DNA of 57,500 nt from Zygnema cylindricum (taxonomy: Eukaryota; Streptophyta; Zygnematophyceae; Zygnematales; Zygnemataceae): positions 1 through 57,500 of the forward strand of contig JBBHKE010001435.1 of assembly GCA_037447655.1 (NCBI GenBank). The letters run 5' to 3'. Shown here in pieces: positions 1 through 10,722 of this stretch. The stretch's first letter is position 1. Each line of letters starts with the position of its first letter. Position numbers and translations under genes: made by a program. Under the pieces are notes generated by a model. That model was not told the origin of the DNA. It made no database searches and saw nothing but the letters and a program-made list of their open reading frames with translations.

Positions 1-1440
1 ATTACATGTACTAGACATGTTTTTTTCTTCAAATTACCCATTTTACATCAATTTTTGTTATTTTTTCTTCTCTGTGATGAATGCCTTTGTGGTTTTAACC
101 ATAATCTTGTGTCTTAGTTTTCCAGAAGAGATCATAAAATCAATAAATTGCAAAACGATTTAAATTGAAAGAGGAAATTAGGGAGGCACTCATGGAAGTG
201 CTTTTGCGATTAGAAACTGTGCAGGTGAGTTTGGAATTAATGTGGTGAAAATAGTCGCCCGGAGCTAGTTTGACCTTTTTCCTTTTACTGGTTGTTGGGC
301 ATACTTCATATGAATGGTTCAGCTGCGGTGGGAAGCAATGATTTGTAAGTTTCTCCACGCATTATTGTCTTAGAACATTAAAATTTATGAATAATCATAT
401 TCAAACAGTATTTCTATAAATTTGTGAGTTGTGAATTTTGAGACTCAGTGACACATAGCTAACAAGAATCTGGAGAAATGGGCAAAATTTCCGTGTACAA
501 CATAGAAATGCCTAAAGAAATTCTTGACGGAATCGTTCCTTGGGCTGTAGAGGATGGCTGACTTTTTTACTATAACATACCTTTGTTTGTTCTGTTACCT
601 TTGTTTGTTATGAAAATGTGCATTAGTTAACTCGATTGTTTTCCTGTTATTTATTTGTTGAATTATTAGTATCTGATTACTGGGTTTTTTAATTTATTCT
701 GTGCGCAACTCGATATTTCCGAGGCGTTCGGAAGAGCTTGACACAGCAACTGGTAGATAGTGTGGATAGACTTTCTAAAGAGGAAGCATAACTGGGGAAG
801 AAAATCTCGACAGGGGGGAATCTGCGATGTCAACGGAAACATTTGTTTGTAGCTAAGATTTTTTAACTGATGCTGTTTTTTATTGAAATGTTTTTTTGTA
901 TTTTCACTTCTTTGTATATTTTGTAGACGATGGTATGTTTAGATAATCTCTAATGTTTTGTTGAGCATAGTATTTTCTTTTTTGGGTTTTTGTGAATTAT
1001 TAAGAATTGAAATGTCCTCGTTTACTATCTTTAGGATGTTAGAAGGAATGGACATTCAAATTGAAAACCTTAAAAAAATCCCTGAAAACCCTAAAATGAA
1101 CAACGGATGTTCGTTTTCGATTGGACAACATTGGTCATTTTCAGCATTGGAATTTGGACATTCGAGCTCAAACATTTGACATTAAAGAGAAAAAATTGAC
1201 ATTGAACATCACACAATGGACATTACTTTTTTTTATACAAATTTGTCTAAAACTTTTCCATTTATATTAAACTTGACCCTGGGATTTGAAATTTGGAGAT
1301 ACAGATTTTAGGCTTGAAATTCTTCTATTCAAGATTATTGATTTTGCGATTTATGACTTTTGATAAGTTTAGGTTTTGGATAGGATACTCTTAAATGCCA
1401 GTCGTACAATCCTTGTGTACGACAGACCCTTAAATGAGCG
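1..1440. other. Non-coding, probably intron of gene 1
   Basis: AT-rich with no exon I can support. From about 1020 to 1230 the word GGACATT or close forms (gacattc, gacattg) recurs in a cryptic simple pattern, the reverse complement of the words seen at 23190-23560. If gene 1 is intact this belongs to its intron before the catalytic-loop exon. Confidence 0.5.
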
Positions 1441-1442
1441 AA

Positions 1443-1808
1443 TCACACTACAGGGCGGCGATCTCGAGGCCTGATAGAGAGAGAACTATACGAGCCGTCG
1501 GCCGACGATTCGGGTGGTTCCGGAGCCGTCGGATCGAGCCACGGGAGTGACGTTTCCAGAGAGAATAAGGAGACGGTGGATGTGTAGATTTTGGAGAATT
1601 GGTCGGTGGTCAAACTGAGTCCGGAAGCATTCTTGATGGAGTACGTAGCGACAGTGAAGGGCACGCGGAGCTTGGAGGCTCCTCCAGCCTGGACGTCCTG
1701 GGTCGCTGACATCGCCACGTCAGAGTATGCCACCTGGTACGTTCGGTCGGTGAATCCGGAAATACCGGCTTGGGATCCACAGAAGTGTAATTTCCGTACA
1801 AATCCTGA
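1443..1808 (-). pseudogene. GC-rich possible gene fragment, unidentified
   Basis: The region 1440-1930 is clearly richer in GC than its surroundings. On the minus strand one frame is open from 1808 to 1443 and reads like a real protein: SQAGISGFTDRTYQVAYSDV, then MSATQDVQAGGASKLRVPFT and VATYSIKNASG. The pattern (small polar strand, AGGxSKLxVPFTV) is faintly like a LEA-2/NDR1-type beta domain, but I am not sure. No start codon or splice context is evident. It may be a fragment carried into the intron of gene 1. Confidence 0.25.
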
Positions 1809-2124
1809 TCAAACAGGCAGATCTGCCCTACACTGTTCGTAGAGAGAGAGGGGGAGAGAAATAGAGGGAGATTTGATGACGTAGGCAAGATGTACCGCTC
1901 GATACCCGGGAAAAGGGGTGCACACACACTCGATGCTAATTATTATGGACTCGTTGCAAGCGATATCAAGGTTGGTGGCACAGCAGTTAGCGCATTTACA
2001 ACAGAGGTCTTAGGGTGACAAGTCACGGGAACGAGCTTTGGCTGCGTGTTCGAGTCTAGGCGGCAGATGGTTATTAACCGAGATCATCCTCCTTATTATT
2101 CTATTCCCTTTACAAAGATAGATT

Positions 2125-2515
2125 GGCCACACTATCCGTTTGATTTGAGGAATCTTTATAACATAAGCAGAGAATTTTGTCGGATAAGGACGGTTTATTC
2201 ACTATCACCTTCTAAAAGAGTGCTTCGATCCGTTGAGTAAATTACGAGATTGTCCATTGATTCGAAGAATCTTTACAGCATTAAAAGAAATTTTGCTGGA
2301 TAAGGATGGTTTGAACACTATCACCTTTGAAAGAGTGATTTTATCCGTTGAGGTAGTTTAGAGATTTGATTTACTATATTGTCCACTTTATCCTTATGTT
2401 TCGTGGAATTTTTACAACATTATAAGAGAATTTCGTGGGATAAGGGCGCTTTGAACCCATCACCTTCGAAAAGAGTGCTTTGACCCATTGAGGTAGTTTT
2501 TGATAGACAATAAAA
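2125..2515. repeat. Degenerate tandem repeat, about 115-130 bp unit, three copies
   Basis: Three successive blocks share GGATAAGG, CTATCACCTT, AAGAGTG and CCGTTGAG/CCATTGAG words in the same order (about 2125-2245, 2246-2365, 2366-2510). Confidence 0.7.
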
Positions 2516-2703
2516 ACGTGGGAAATGAAGTCATGAAAGAACAACAATGGCAACAGCTAAGAAAATATCACAAACATTCTTCGCAGCACGGAGGGTAACA
2601 CACAACAAAAAATTGTGAGGAAGTGCGAGCAAGAGATACACTCACATATATGATTAAGAAAAAAATCTTCTCCACTTACGTGGCCCCATCAATTTTGATT
2701 TTA

Positions 2704-2858
2704 GGTTGCACGGGCACACTATTTTCGGTCATTTTCGGCTACACGAGCACACTATTTTCGCCAAGTTTCGGCTGCACGAGCACACTATTTTCGGTAAGTT
2801 TAGGTTGCACGGGCACACTATTTTCTCTAAGTTTAGGTTGCACGGGCACACTATTTTG
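2704..2858. repeat. 33-bp minisatellite, nearly five copies
   Basis: Units start at 2704, 2737, 2770, 2803 and 2836, each beginning GGNTNCACG and containing GCACACTATTTT. The last unit is cut by the hAT-like element starting at 2859. Because 33 is a multiple of three the array gives a spurious 11-residue peptide repeat. Confidence 0.9.
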
Positions 2859-3722
2859 TAGTGTTGTGTATCGGTAATGATTTGCCGATAACCGATATGG
2901 ATCTTTTTTCGGGTATCCGATAATCGATATATTGGTACGATATATCGAAATCGGTCTTATCGCCGATAAGTAGCCGATAATATCGGGTACTTATCGGCGA
3001 TAGCTGTACGGACTGTACAAATAAATGTACGGCCTGTACACTCAACTGTACGTCTTATTCTCCAAACGTGTTCAAGCACAGAAAGTACAGTAGCCGCCAT
3101 GAGATCTGTACGGTTTTGATACGGATCCAGTAAAAACGATGTACCTTTCACATCCGACGCCATGGCTTTGTCCCTTTATTCCTTGAGATTCACTGGGGAC
3201 CTGCCACGTGTCAACCTGTCAGCTTTTTTGGCATAAGCTGCCAAAAGAGCCATTCCGGATGTTGGCGCTCATGCTGGCCATCCGCTCTTGTTTTCTCATT
3301 CCAAGTCGTCCGTTCGATTTCGGCGGCGCGCAGAATGTTATTTTGCGTCCGTTGTACCTTTGTGTGCGCCGTCCTTTTACAGTTCCATGTTCACCAGTTT
3401 TTGGTAAAATTACGTACGTCGCCGTAAAATTCTTGTTCAGTTAACCGGCCAACGTTTATATGCTGCGCTGTCCGTAATAAATTGCAGCTAAACGGTAACG
3501 GAACAGATTTTTATACGTGGCATGCCACGCTATATAAAATCAATAAAATAATACAGTATGCTATAAAGTGCTACTGTATGCATACTATATATTTTTTAAG
3601 TTATCGCCGATATGGAATTTGTTGGTCCCATGCCGATATATCGGAATCTTTGACCGTTCGATAACCGATAACTATCGGTATCGGTGTTATCGCGATAAGT
3701 TTTTTACCGATACACAACACTA
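2859..3722 (+). mobile_element. hAT-like MITE family 1, copy 1
   Basis: Terminal inverted repeats TAGTGTTGTGTATCGGTAA at 2859 and its perfect complement ending at 3722. Same family as 24713-25607, in opposite orientation. Sub-terminal regions are full of TATCGG/CCGATA words. No coding capacity. Left flank CTATTTTG is not repeated on the right, because another element (TA-MITE) begins exactly there. Confidence 0.88.
2956..3003. repeat. Palindrome inside hAT-like family 1, copy 1
   Basis: Nearly perfect inverted repeat of TTATCGCCGATAAGTAGCC against GGGTACTTATCGGCGATAG, the counterpart of the perfect 47-nt palindrome in copy 2. Confidence 0.85.
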
Positions 3723-4257
3723 CACCGCGCATCGTTATTAGTGTCAAAGTTTAAATAGTGTGTAAGTAAATATACCGTCATTGACGCTAATTAAGAATTT
3801 GAAAATTAAAAAAAAAGGTTTATTCTAATTTCAGTGTTAACGCTAATTTGGAACAGCAAAAATGGAAAATTTTCTGTACGATTATATACATTATTATATG
3901 TATCCGTACAAAACAATATAAATCGTACACCGTAGTGAAATTAAAAAATCCGTACATGTCAGACTAATTTACGTGTCAGACCAATCCCGTTTTTTTAGCG
4001 CACGTTCCTATGCGTACGCGTCCGATTTAATTCATTTTTTGTAAAATTTTCACTTGAAAAGGTACATTTATGTACGGTCTGATATCGACCGTACACCACG
4101 CTATTTAGATCTTATTGAACTTTAGTTCTTAAAGCTATTTTGTACGGTACCTCAATTAACGTCAAGGAAAAATTAAAATCATGTATCCTATTTGAGGAAA
4201 ATAATCAAAATTTTAAGAACCCAAATTAGTGACTTTGACACTAATAACGATGCGCGG
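3723..4257. mobile_element. TA-MITE, long form, copy 1
   Basis: Left end CACCGCGCATCGTTATTAGT, right end ACTAATAACGATGCGCGGT. Internal segment GGTACATTTATGTACGGTCT with ACCGTACACCACGCTATTTA matches the reverse complement of the 12594 copy. The left TA is the last TA of the preceding hAT-like element. The right TA reads CA. Confidence 0.82.
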
Positions 4258-4510
4258 TCAGAGTTTTTGTCTGCCAGGGTGGCAGTTATTTTTGCTTAAA
4301 CACAAAGGGGTCAGGATTATCCTAGAGGCTTCTTGGAAGCTGTCCACTCTGAGGACTTATGGAGGTCTCAGAGTTTCAATAAGAACAAGACTTTGCCTTT
4401 TTTCCAATGCAGAGAATAAATCAAATAAATATGACACGTGTTTTTTATTTTAATTTTTGGACTTTGTTTCTCAGAGGATGCCTCCAAATTTCCTTTGACT
4501 TTTTAACAAC
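4258..4510. other. Intron remainder before first visible exon of gene 1
   Basis: No feature except the pyrimidine-rich stretch tttcctttgacttttt just before the catalytic-loop exon. Confidence 0.5.
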
Positions 4511-4629
4511 GCGTGGAAGTTGCTATTGGAGCTGCTGAAGGACTTCTCTATTTGCACAAATTCGCAAGACCTCCAGTAATCCATCGAGATATAAAATCAG
4601 ATAATATTTTGCTCGACGAAAATTTTACG
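4511..4629 (+). CDS. Gene 1 exon: kinase catalytic loop
   Basis: Encodes [12 protein letters not shown] followed by [20 protein letters not shown], the helix E and catalytic loop region. The donor is ACG|gtacaa. The left edge is uncertain. The first AG after the pyrimidine tract puts the start at 4520 (GG AAG|TT GCT). The reading [11 protein letters not shown], very typical of this family, would need a start near 4511 after the non-AG dinucleotide AC. See the finding on this acceptor. Confidence 0.85.
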
Positions 4630-5428
4630 GTACAAAAACCTTAAACACCCTAAAACCTTTTTAAATGCCTCTTGATGTGTATTCACAATTTTTCTTTCCA
4701 ACTCTGCGCTAATTACATGAGTGAGATTTACCCTCGTGTGGAGGGCGAATCGTACGATTTTATGAGCAACCGTACATACGATTACCCAAAAAAATGTACG
4801 AATAACAAGTTTTAGGCTGGATTTCCTTCAAAATCGTTAATTATTGAATCGAATTTCAAGGAATCTCATGACTTCCCATGGGAAAAATTCACGTATTGCT
4901 TTTGTAGCGACCGTGGGCCAATCAAACGTTTTGATATCGCAAGCCATTTTCTTTTTAATCAAGCATAAGGTCGCGATTCATAATAGGAAACCTTGTATGA
5001 TGAAAAAAAGTACTTTGATTCCTCTAAAAATGTTTAGCATTTACGACGATGGGCAATGAAGCTTCGATTTGAATTTTACTCACATTTGCTAGTTAAACCT
5101 TTACTAACCGACCATTAAGATAAACTGAAAAAAACTGATTTCATCTATCTACCTATCGAATAGTTGTAACCTACCAAACCATCGATCTATTTGTCTATCT
5201 ACATATCTATCTGTTTAGTCTATCCATCTATCTATGTTTTTGTCTATCTGTCGATCTGTCCATCTGTCTATCTGTCTATCTGTCTCTCTGTTTTTTTTTG
5301 TCTATCTATTCATCTATCTATCACTCCATCTATCTTTCTATCTATCCATGTTTCCGTCTATCTATCTATCTCTCTATCTGTCTATCTCTCTATCTCTCTA
5401 TCTCTCTATCTCTCTATCTCTCTATCTC

Positions 5429-5511
<83 letters not shown>

Positions 5512-8500
5512 CTTTATCTGTCTATCTATTTGTCTGTCTATCTGTCTATCTGTCACTCTGTCTATCTATCTGTCTATCTGTCTATCCATCTAACTACCTA
5601 TCTATCTGATAGACTATCTGTCTATCTGTCTATGTGTTTGTTTATCTTTGTCTGTCTATTTATCTGTCTGTCTATCTATCCATCTAACTATCTATCTATC
5701 TGATAGACTATCTGTCTATCTGTCAATCCGTTTCTCTATATTTCTGTCTATCACTCTGTCTGTCTATCTATCTGTCTATCTATCAATCTGTCTATCTGTC
5801 TATCTGTCTATCCATCTGTCGTTCGGTCTGTCTATCTGTCTATCTGTCTGTCCGTCTATCTGTCTGTCTATCTTTCTGTCTATCTGTTTGTCCATCTGTT
5901 TGTATTTCTATCTATCTATCTTTCCATCTATCTATCTATCTATCTATCTATCCGTCTAACTGTCTATTTGTCTGTCGATCTATTTGTCTATATCTATCCG
6001 TCTATCTATCTATCTGTCTATCCATCTATCTGTCTGTCCATCTATCTGTCTGCCTATTTATCTATCTGTTTGTCTACATGTCTATATTTCTGTCTACATG
6101 TCTATCTATCTGTCTACTGTCTATCTATCTATCTATCTGTCTCTTTGTCTTTTTTATTGTGTATTTGTCTATGTCTGTCTAACTATTTGTCTATCTGTCT
6201 CTCTATGTGTCTATCCATCTGTCTGTCTCCCTAACAGTCTATCTTTCTGTCTATCTATCTGTCTCTCTGTCTATGTGTCTGTCTATCTGTGTACACCTGT
6301 CTGTCTATCTGTCTGTCTATTTGTCTGTTTATCTGTGTATCAATCTGTCGATTTGTCTCTCTATCTGTGTATCTGTATGTCTATCTGTCTATCTGACTGT
6401 CTATCTATCTATGTGTCTCTTTATCTATCTATCTACCTATCTATCCATCTGTTTATCTGCTTATCCGTCCATCTGTCTATCTATCTATTCATTTGTCTCT
6501 CTATCTATCCATTTGTCTGTCTATCTATTTATCTGTCGATCTCTATCCATCTATCTGCCTCATCTGTCTATATGCCTATCTATTTAACTCTGTCTGTCTC
6601 TATATATCTCTCTGTCTCTATTTGTGTATCTGTCTATGTCTGTCTGTCTTTCTGTCTATTTGTCTGTATCAGTCTCTTTGTCTATCTGTCTATGCGTCTC
6701 TATCTGTCCATATGTCGATTTTTGTCTATATGTCGATTTCTGTCTATATGTCGATATCTGTCTATCTATCTACTGTGTATCTCTATCTGTGTATCTGTCT
6801 ATGTCTTTCTGTCTATCTGTCTATTTATCTGTATCGGTCTCTCTGTCTACTGTCTATCTCTCTATCTATCTCTCTGGCTACCTACCTAATTGTCTATCTG
6901 TCTATTTGTCTATCTGTTTATTTGTCTATCTTTATATCTATCTATCTACCTATCTATCTATCTATCTCTCTATCTATCGACCTATCTATCTAACTTTTTC
7001 TCTATTTGTCTGTCTTTCTATCTTTGTCTATCTCCCTATCCGTCTATCTCTCTATATATCTATCTCTCTATCTGTCTATCTAACTGTCTTTCTATCTATC
7101 TATCTGTCTGTCTATTTGTCTACCTATCTATCTCCATCTATCTATCCGTCTATCTGTCACTCTCGGTCTCTCTGTCTACCTGTCTCCATCTGTCTCTCTG
7201 CCTTTCTATCTCTATCTGGCTTTCTGTCTATCTGTCTCTTTCTTTCACTCTGTCTATCTGTGTATTTGCAGTCTCTCTGTCTACTTTTTCTATGCGTCTA
7301 TGTCTATCTGTCTATATCTGTCTATCCGTCTATCTATCTGTCTATCTGTCTCACTATCTGTGTACCTGTGTCTATCTGTCTGCTTCCCTATCTGTCTACC
7401 TGCTGTCTATATCCTATCCGACTATCTAATCTATCTTCCTAACTAATCTATCTATCTAGCTTTATATATATAATATGTATATATATGTATATATATATGT
7501 GTGTGTGTGTGTGTATTTTTCTAAATAGATATTATGTTTTTTTTATTTTGCATGGTTTCTGCAGGCCAAAGTGGCCGACTTTGGACTGCTAAAAGACAAT
7601 CCCACAGGCTCCATGGAGGAGGCTATGAAAACCCGAGTCGCGGGAACTCCCGGATATATTGACCCCGAGTATTTTACCAATTTCCAGGTCACAGCAAAAA
7701 GTGATGTCTACAGGTAAACGATAAGGATCATAGAATCTATCTGAAGTACGCACTTTTTTTAAGGAATGTTGACCATCCTCGTTTAACTTTTATCGGTTTT
7801 CACTCTACTTTGTTTTGAATCTCTTGGTTTTACCTCTTCCTGACTATAGCCGTTTTGTTTTGACTTGGCGTTTTTTAGTTTATTAGTCAAAGCCTTTTAC
7901 TGAAATTTGTTTGGTTTTCACTCTTCTTGAGGGGGAGGTGGGGGGAGAGGGACAAGGAGAGGGAGAGTGGGGTGGGGTGGGGTAGGGTGGGGTGGGGTGG
8001 GGTGGAGTGGGCAGGGGGGGAGGGGGACGGGAGGGGGGAGGGAGAGTGGGAAGGGGGAGAGAGAGGGGAGGAGAGGGGAAGGGGGGGAAGAGGGGAAGGG
8101 GGGGAGGAGGGCGAAAGGGAGGAGCAGGGTGAGGAGCTTGAGTGGGGCAGGGAAAACGCAAGGGGGATGGATAAGGAGAGGGAGAGGGAGAGGGAGTGTG
8201 AGTGAGAGAGAGAGAAGAAATTCGTTACTCTGCTCACTACAACTCGGACTGGTGTATGGATGGTCCACACTAATTCAAGTTTTGGAAAAGAAACTGGGGA
8301 AAGCCAGCATGGATGCTTGTAATAGTCCATATACAATTTAGCTTCTACTATTGTCTTATCTTATGTGTGCCTCAGACTTTGGCCACCTCAATCTAGTGGG
8401 GTTTTACACCATGTTTTCTGCTTAGGAGGTTAGTAGGCTTGGAGGTTTGTGGGGGGGGGATAAAAATGATAATAGTAATGGGGGTTATAATAATAAAACA

Positions 8501-9296
8501 ATGGATTTAACAATATTTGGATTTATGTCTTCGGGTATCCACTTGGTGCAGTTTCGGAGTGGTTCTATTTGAGCTTATCACAGGAAGAACGGCATTGGTT
8601 AAGGAAACCGAGACAGAAGATACTTCGGATCTCCCAACTCTTACTAGTTTGGTCAGTTGGGTACGTTTTTAGACGCCACATTTATCTTCTCCGAAACAAA
8701 CTCTAGTGTTTTGACCTCCTTTGCACGCCTTTTTCTCAAAGATTTTTGAAAATACTTGTTAAAATTTTCTATTATTGATTTGCTTGAACGTACAGTTTAC
8801 AACTAATTTAAGGAATCTAATCTACTGAAAAAAAATCTCTTGTCTCCATAACTAGTTTCCTTGACTGCTCATCCAACCCTCAACCACCGTTCTTCAATCC
8901 AAAATCAATCGCAAGACCTTTTCCAAACTCAATTTGATAACTAGCATTCTTACTTTTCCAAATACACGTTTTTTTTATTTTCTGCAGGTCCAACCTTATT
9001 TGACAGATATCGGCCCTGTCGTTGACCCACGAATGGGAAGGTATCACGAAGAGGCGATGAAAATGTTGGTAAAAATCGCGGCGGTTTGCACCGAAAGAGC
9101 CGCAAAATATCGTCCTCAAATGGATGAAGTTTCCCGTCGTCTCGGGCAAACGAAATTGGTAATGCTTGGAATTGAGGGAAGTCAGGTGACAACTGAAGAG
9201 TCACTGTCTGATAGACAATATGAGAGGTTTTCAGACCAGTCATTTGGAGGAAATTCCAATGCAGCCCCGATGTCGGTTTCTTTTCGGGAACGGTAG
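4511..9296 (+). CDS. LRR-type receptor-like protein kinase, C-terminal kinase part (gene 1, 5' end outside window)
   Basis: Four exons (4511 or 4520-4629, 7565-7713, 8552-8660, 8988-9296) join in frame into the C-terminal half of a Ser/Thr receptor kinase domain. Visible are the catalytic loop HRDIKSDN, the DFG motif in [11 protein letters not shown], the activation-segment end [10 protein letters not shown], and the conserved lobe motif [20 protein letters not shown]. After the kinase comes a short Ser/Asn-rich tail ending at a TAG at 9294-9296. The RD in HRD and the intact DFG predict an active RD kinase. It would act at the inner face of the plasma membrane, phosphorylating Ser/Thr on partners. 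The ectodomain and N-lobe are not visible; either the intron before 4511 is longer than 4.5 kb or they were lost. The receptor type is inferred from similarity to gene 2 downstream, which has the same orientation and kinase style. Confidence 0.88.
5142..7456. repeat. About 2.3 kb of TCTA/TCTG tetranucleotide satellite in an intron of gene 1
   Basis: Almost uninterrupted (TCTA)/(TCTG) mixture with occasional TCTC, TTTG and CATC units. Long runs of pure TCTA occur at 5425-5510. It fills most of the 2.9-kb intron between the catalytic-loop and DFG exons and gives meaningless Leu-Ser-Ile-Tyr open frames in all three forward frames. Confidence 0.97.
7459..7514. repeat. TA and TG dinucleotide repeats
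   Basis: (TA)n interspersed with TG, ending in (GT)8, directly after the tetranucleotide satellite. Confidence 0.95.
7565..7713 (+). CDS. Gene 1 exon: DFG motif and activation segment
   Basis: Acceptor ctgcag|GCC, donor TACAG|gtaaac. It encodes [11 protein letters not shown], then a short acidic insert, then [14 protein letters not shown] and TAKSDVY. The frame continues from the previous exon in phase 0 and leaves in phase 2. Confidence 0.93.
7927..8206 (+). repeat. Purine tract, G-rich, in an intron of gene 1
   Basis: About 280 bp almost purely G and A with a GGGGT series at 7967-8010 and many GGGGG runs. It lies on the transcribed (mRNA-like) strand of gene 1, so it could form G-quadruplexes in DNA or pre-mRNA. 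Confidence 0.93.
8552..8660 (+). CDS. Gene 1 exon: kinase C-lobe helix F
   Basis: Acceptor gtgcag|TTT, donor TGG|gtacgt. It encodes [19 protein letters not shown], then an acidic Thr/Asp-rich loop and SLVSW. This is the usual position of the 'LTG(R/K)' helix of plant receptor kinases. Confidence 0.92.
8988..9296 (+). CDS. Gene 1 last exon: kinase end and tail
   Basis: Acceptor tctgcag|GTC. It encodes VDPRMG, then [20 protein letters not shown] (the kinase subdomain XI motif, with the conserved Arg of RP.M), then about 45 variable residues, and a TAG stop. No second exon is needed after it. Confidence 0.93.
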   Translation, partial: VQPYLTDIGPVVDPRMGRYHEEAMKMLVKIAAVCTERAAKYRPQMDEVSRRLGQTKLVMLGIEGSQVTTEESLSDRQYERFSDQSFGGNSNAAPMSVSFRER

Positions 9297-9927
9297 AAAT
9301 GTCAATTAGAGAGACGACCGACAAAAGGTGGAAATTTGGGGATGGAAAGAGAGGGAGACAGTACTTATGCGAATTGAAGAGAAAAGGGATAGCGACGCAG
9401 GGAGGAGATGATGGGTGGGAAAGAAAAGGAGTACCTGAAGAGATGTGGTCTGAGAGGTTATGAGGAGAGAAGAGAGATTTCTCAAAAAATGTAATCACTC
9501 GACAGAGGTTTGCACATTAGAGCATGGACAAGTTTATACTTAGCCGCACATTATTTGGAATTTCATATATAGTATGAACCAAGAACACTCACCATTGAGA
9601 TCCTAAAAACTCTTTTAGACTTTGGAAATCGACCGCGGAGAATTTCCAACGATTTGAACTTGAACGAGTAATACATTCTATTTTGCATTTTTTTTTTCTT
9701 TTGACGAACTTTATAAAATACGTCTAAAAAAGTCGTTCCTGTTAGGGATGTGTATCCTAGCATATCTCACAGTAAAGTAGCGATGGCAAAAAAGAAAAAG
9801 TATACAGAAAATTGTTGTACCGAACTAGTGGCAATTCAGGACATCTTTTACTGTTTCCTTCGTTTGGGTTTGATGACATGGTGTTTTGCAACCCAAAATC
9901 TATTTCATGACTAATGATGGCTGTCAT

Positions 9928-9993
<66 letters not shown>

Positions 9994-10722
9994 CATAGTG
10001 TATTATGCAATGGGTGTCAAGAAAGGACTGTGAGACGGACTACTAGTGTGAGCTGAGCTGACAGTTTAATTTTTAAAGTTGTTTATTTTCAACCTTAGAA
10101 ATAATCCTAAGAATATTCAAACTTCAATGTTTGTCATTTTTGTAAAATTGAATGTCTACCAATTATTCATTATTAATTATATTTATTGAAAAAAATCGTC
10201 CCTTTTTCTTGCTATAAATGGGGGTAGCTCGATATAAAATCTAAACAATTTATGTGGTAGTGCTCAAAAAATCATATTTTTAAAAACAATAAGTAAATTG
10301 ATGATAAACCACGATGGAAAACTATGAGAGTACATAGGAGGAACAAAACTGCTAAATAAAAGTGAAAATGTCATTAGAGACTGATCAACAAAAATGCCAA
10401 GAACGTTCCGAACACAAAATGACAAGAAAAAGAACAATGAAATTATGAATAAAAAACAAAAGAAAAAAAAATGAAAATGGACAAACCAACATCTCGCACA
10501 TCTTTACTTCCTACAGATGGACGCAGTCCCTGTGGACCCCCTATCCCCGTTGGAGCCCACTGAGGGAGGTTAGAAACACGACCGTAACCCAATGCCAAAA
10601 GTTTAGATCAAAAAAACTTAATGAGGCTAAAAGGTGAATGGCTTGCTGGTCCTTTCCTCTCAAACATGTGTCGTTCACATGTGTGTGCACACTCTATTCG
10701 GTTTTTTACTAAGTATAGAAGT
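9297..10722. other. 3' flank of gene 1, no gene
   Basis: Presumably begins with the 3' UTR. AATAAA words occur only far downstream (near 10356 and 10447). No convincing open frame; contains the (AC)n(TA)n microsatellite at 9929-9988. Confidence 0.6.
9929..9988. repeat. (AC)n(TA)n microsatellite
   Basis: About ten AC units followed by about twenty TA units. Confidence 0.96.

Noticed and set aside
2704-2858. CRISPR-like regular repeats
   Set aside because: Contiguous minisatellite without unique spacers, in a eukaryotic genome.
2623-2877. 84-codon frame with an 11-residue repeat (CTGTLFS type)
   Set aside because: Comes from a 33-bp minisatellite whose unit is a multiple of three; no other support.
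3255-3330. Full tRNA gene in the hAT-like core
   Set aside because: A box-B-like word exists but acceptor and T stems do not pair; left only as a finding.
5191-7442. Several long open frames rich in Leu-Ser-Ile-Tyr
   Set aside because: All three forward frames of a tetranucleotide repeat are open; no gene-like composition or splice context.
7883-8341. Gly/Arg/Glu and Pro/Ser frames
   Set aside because: Translated G-rich tract.
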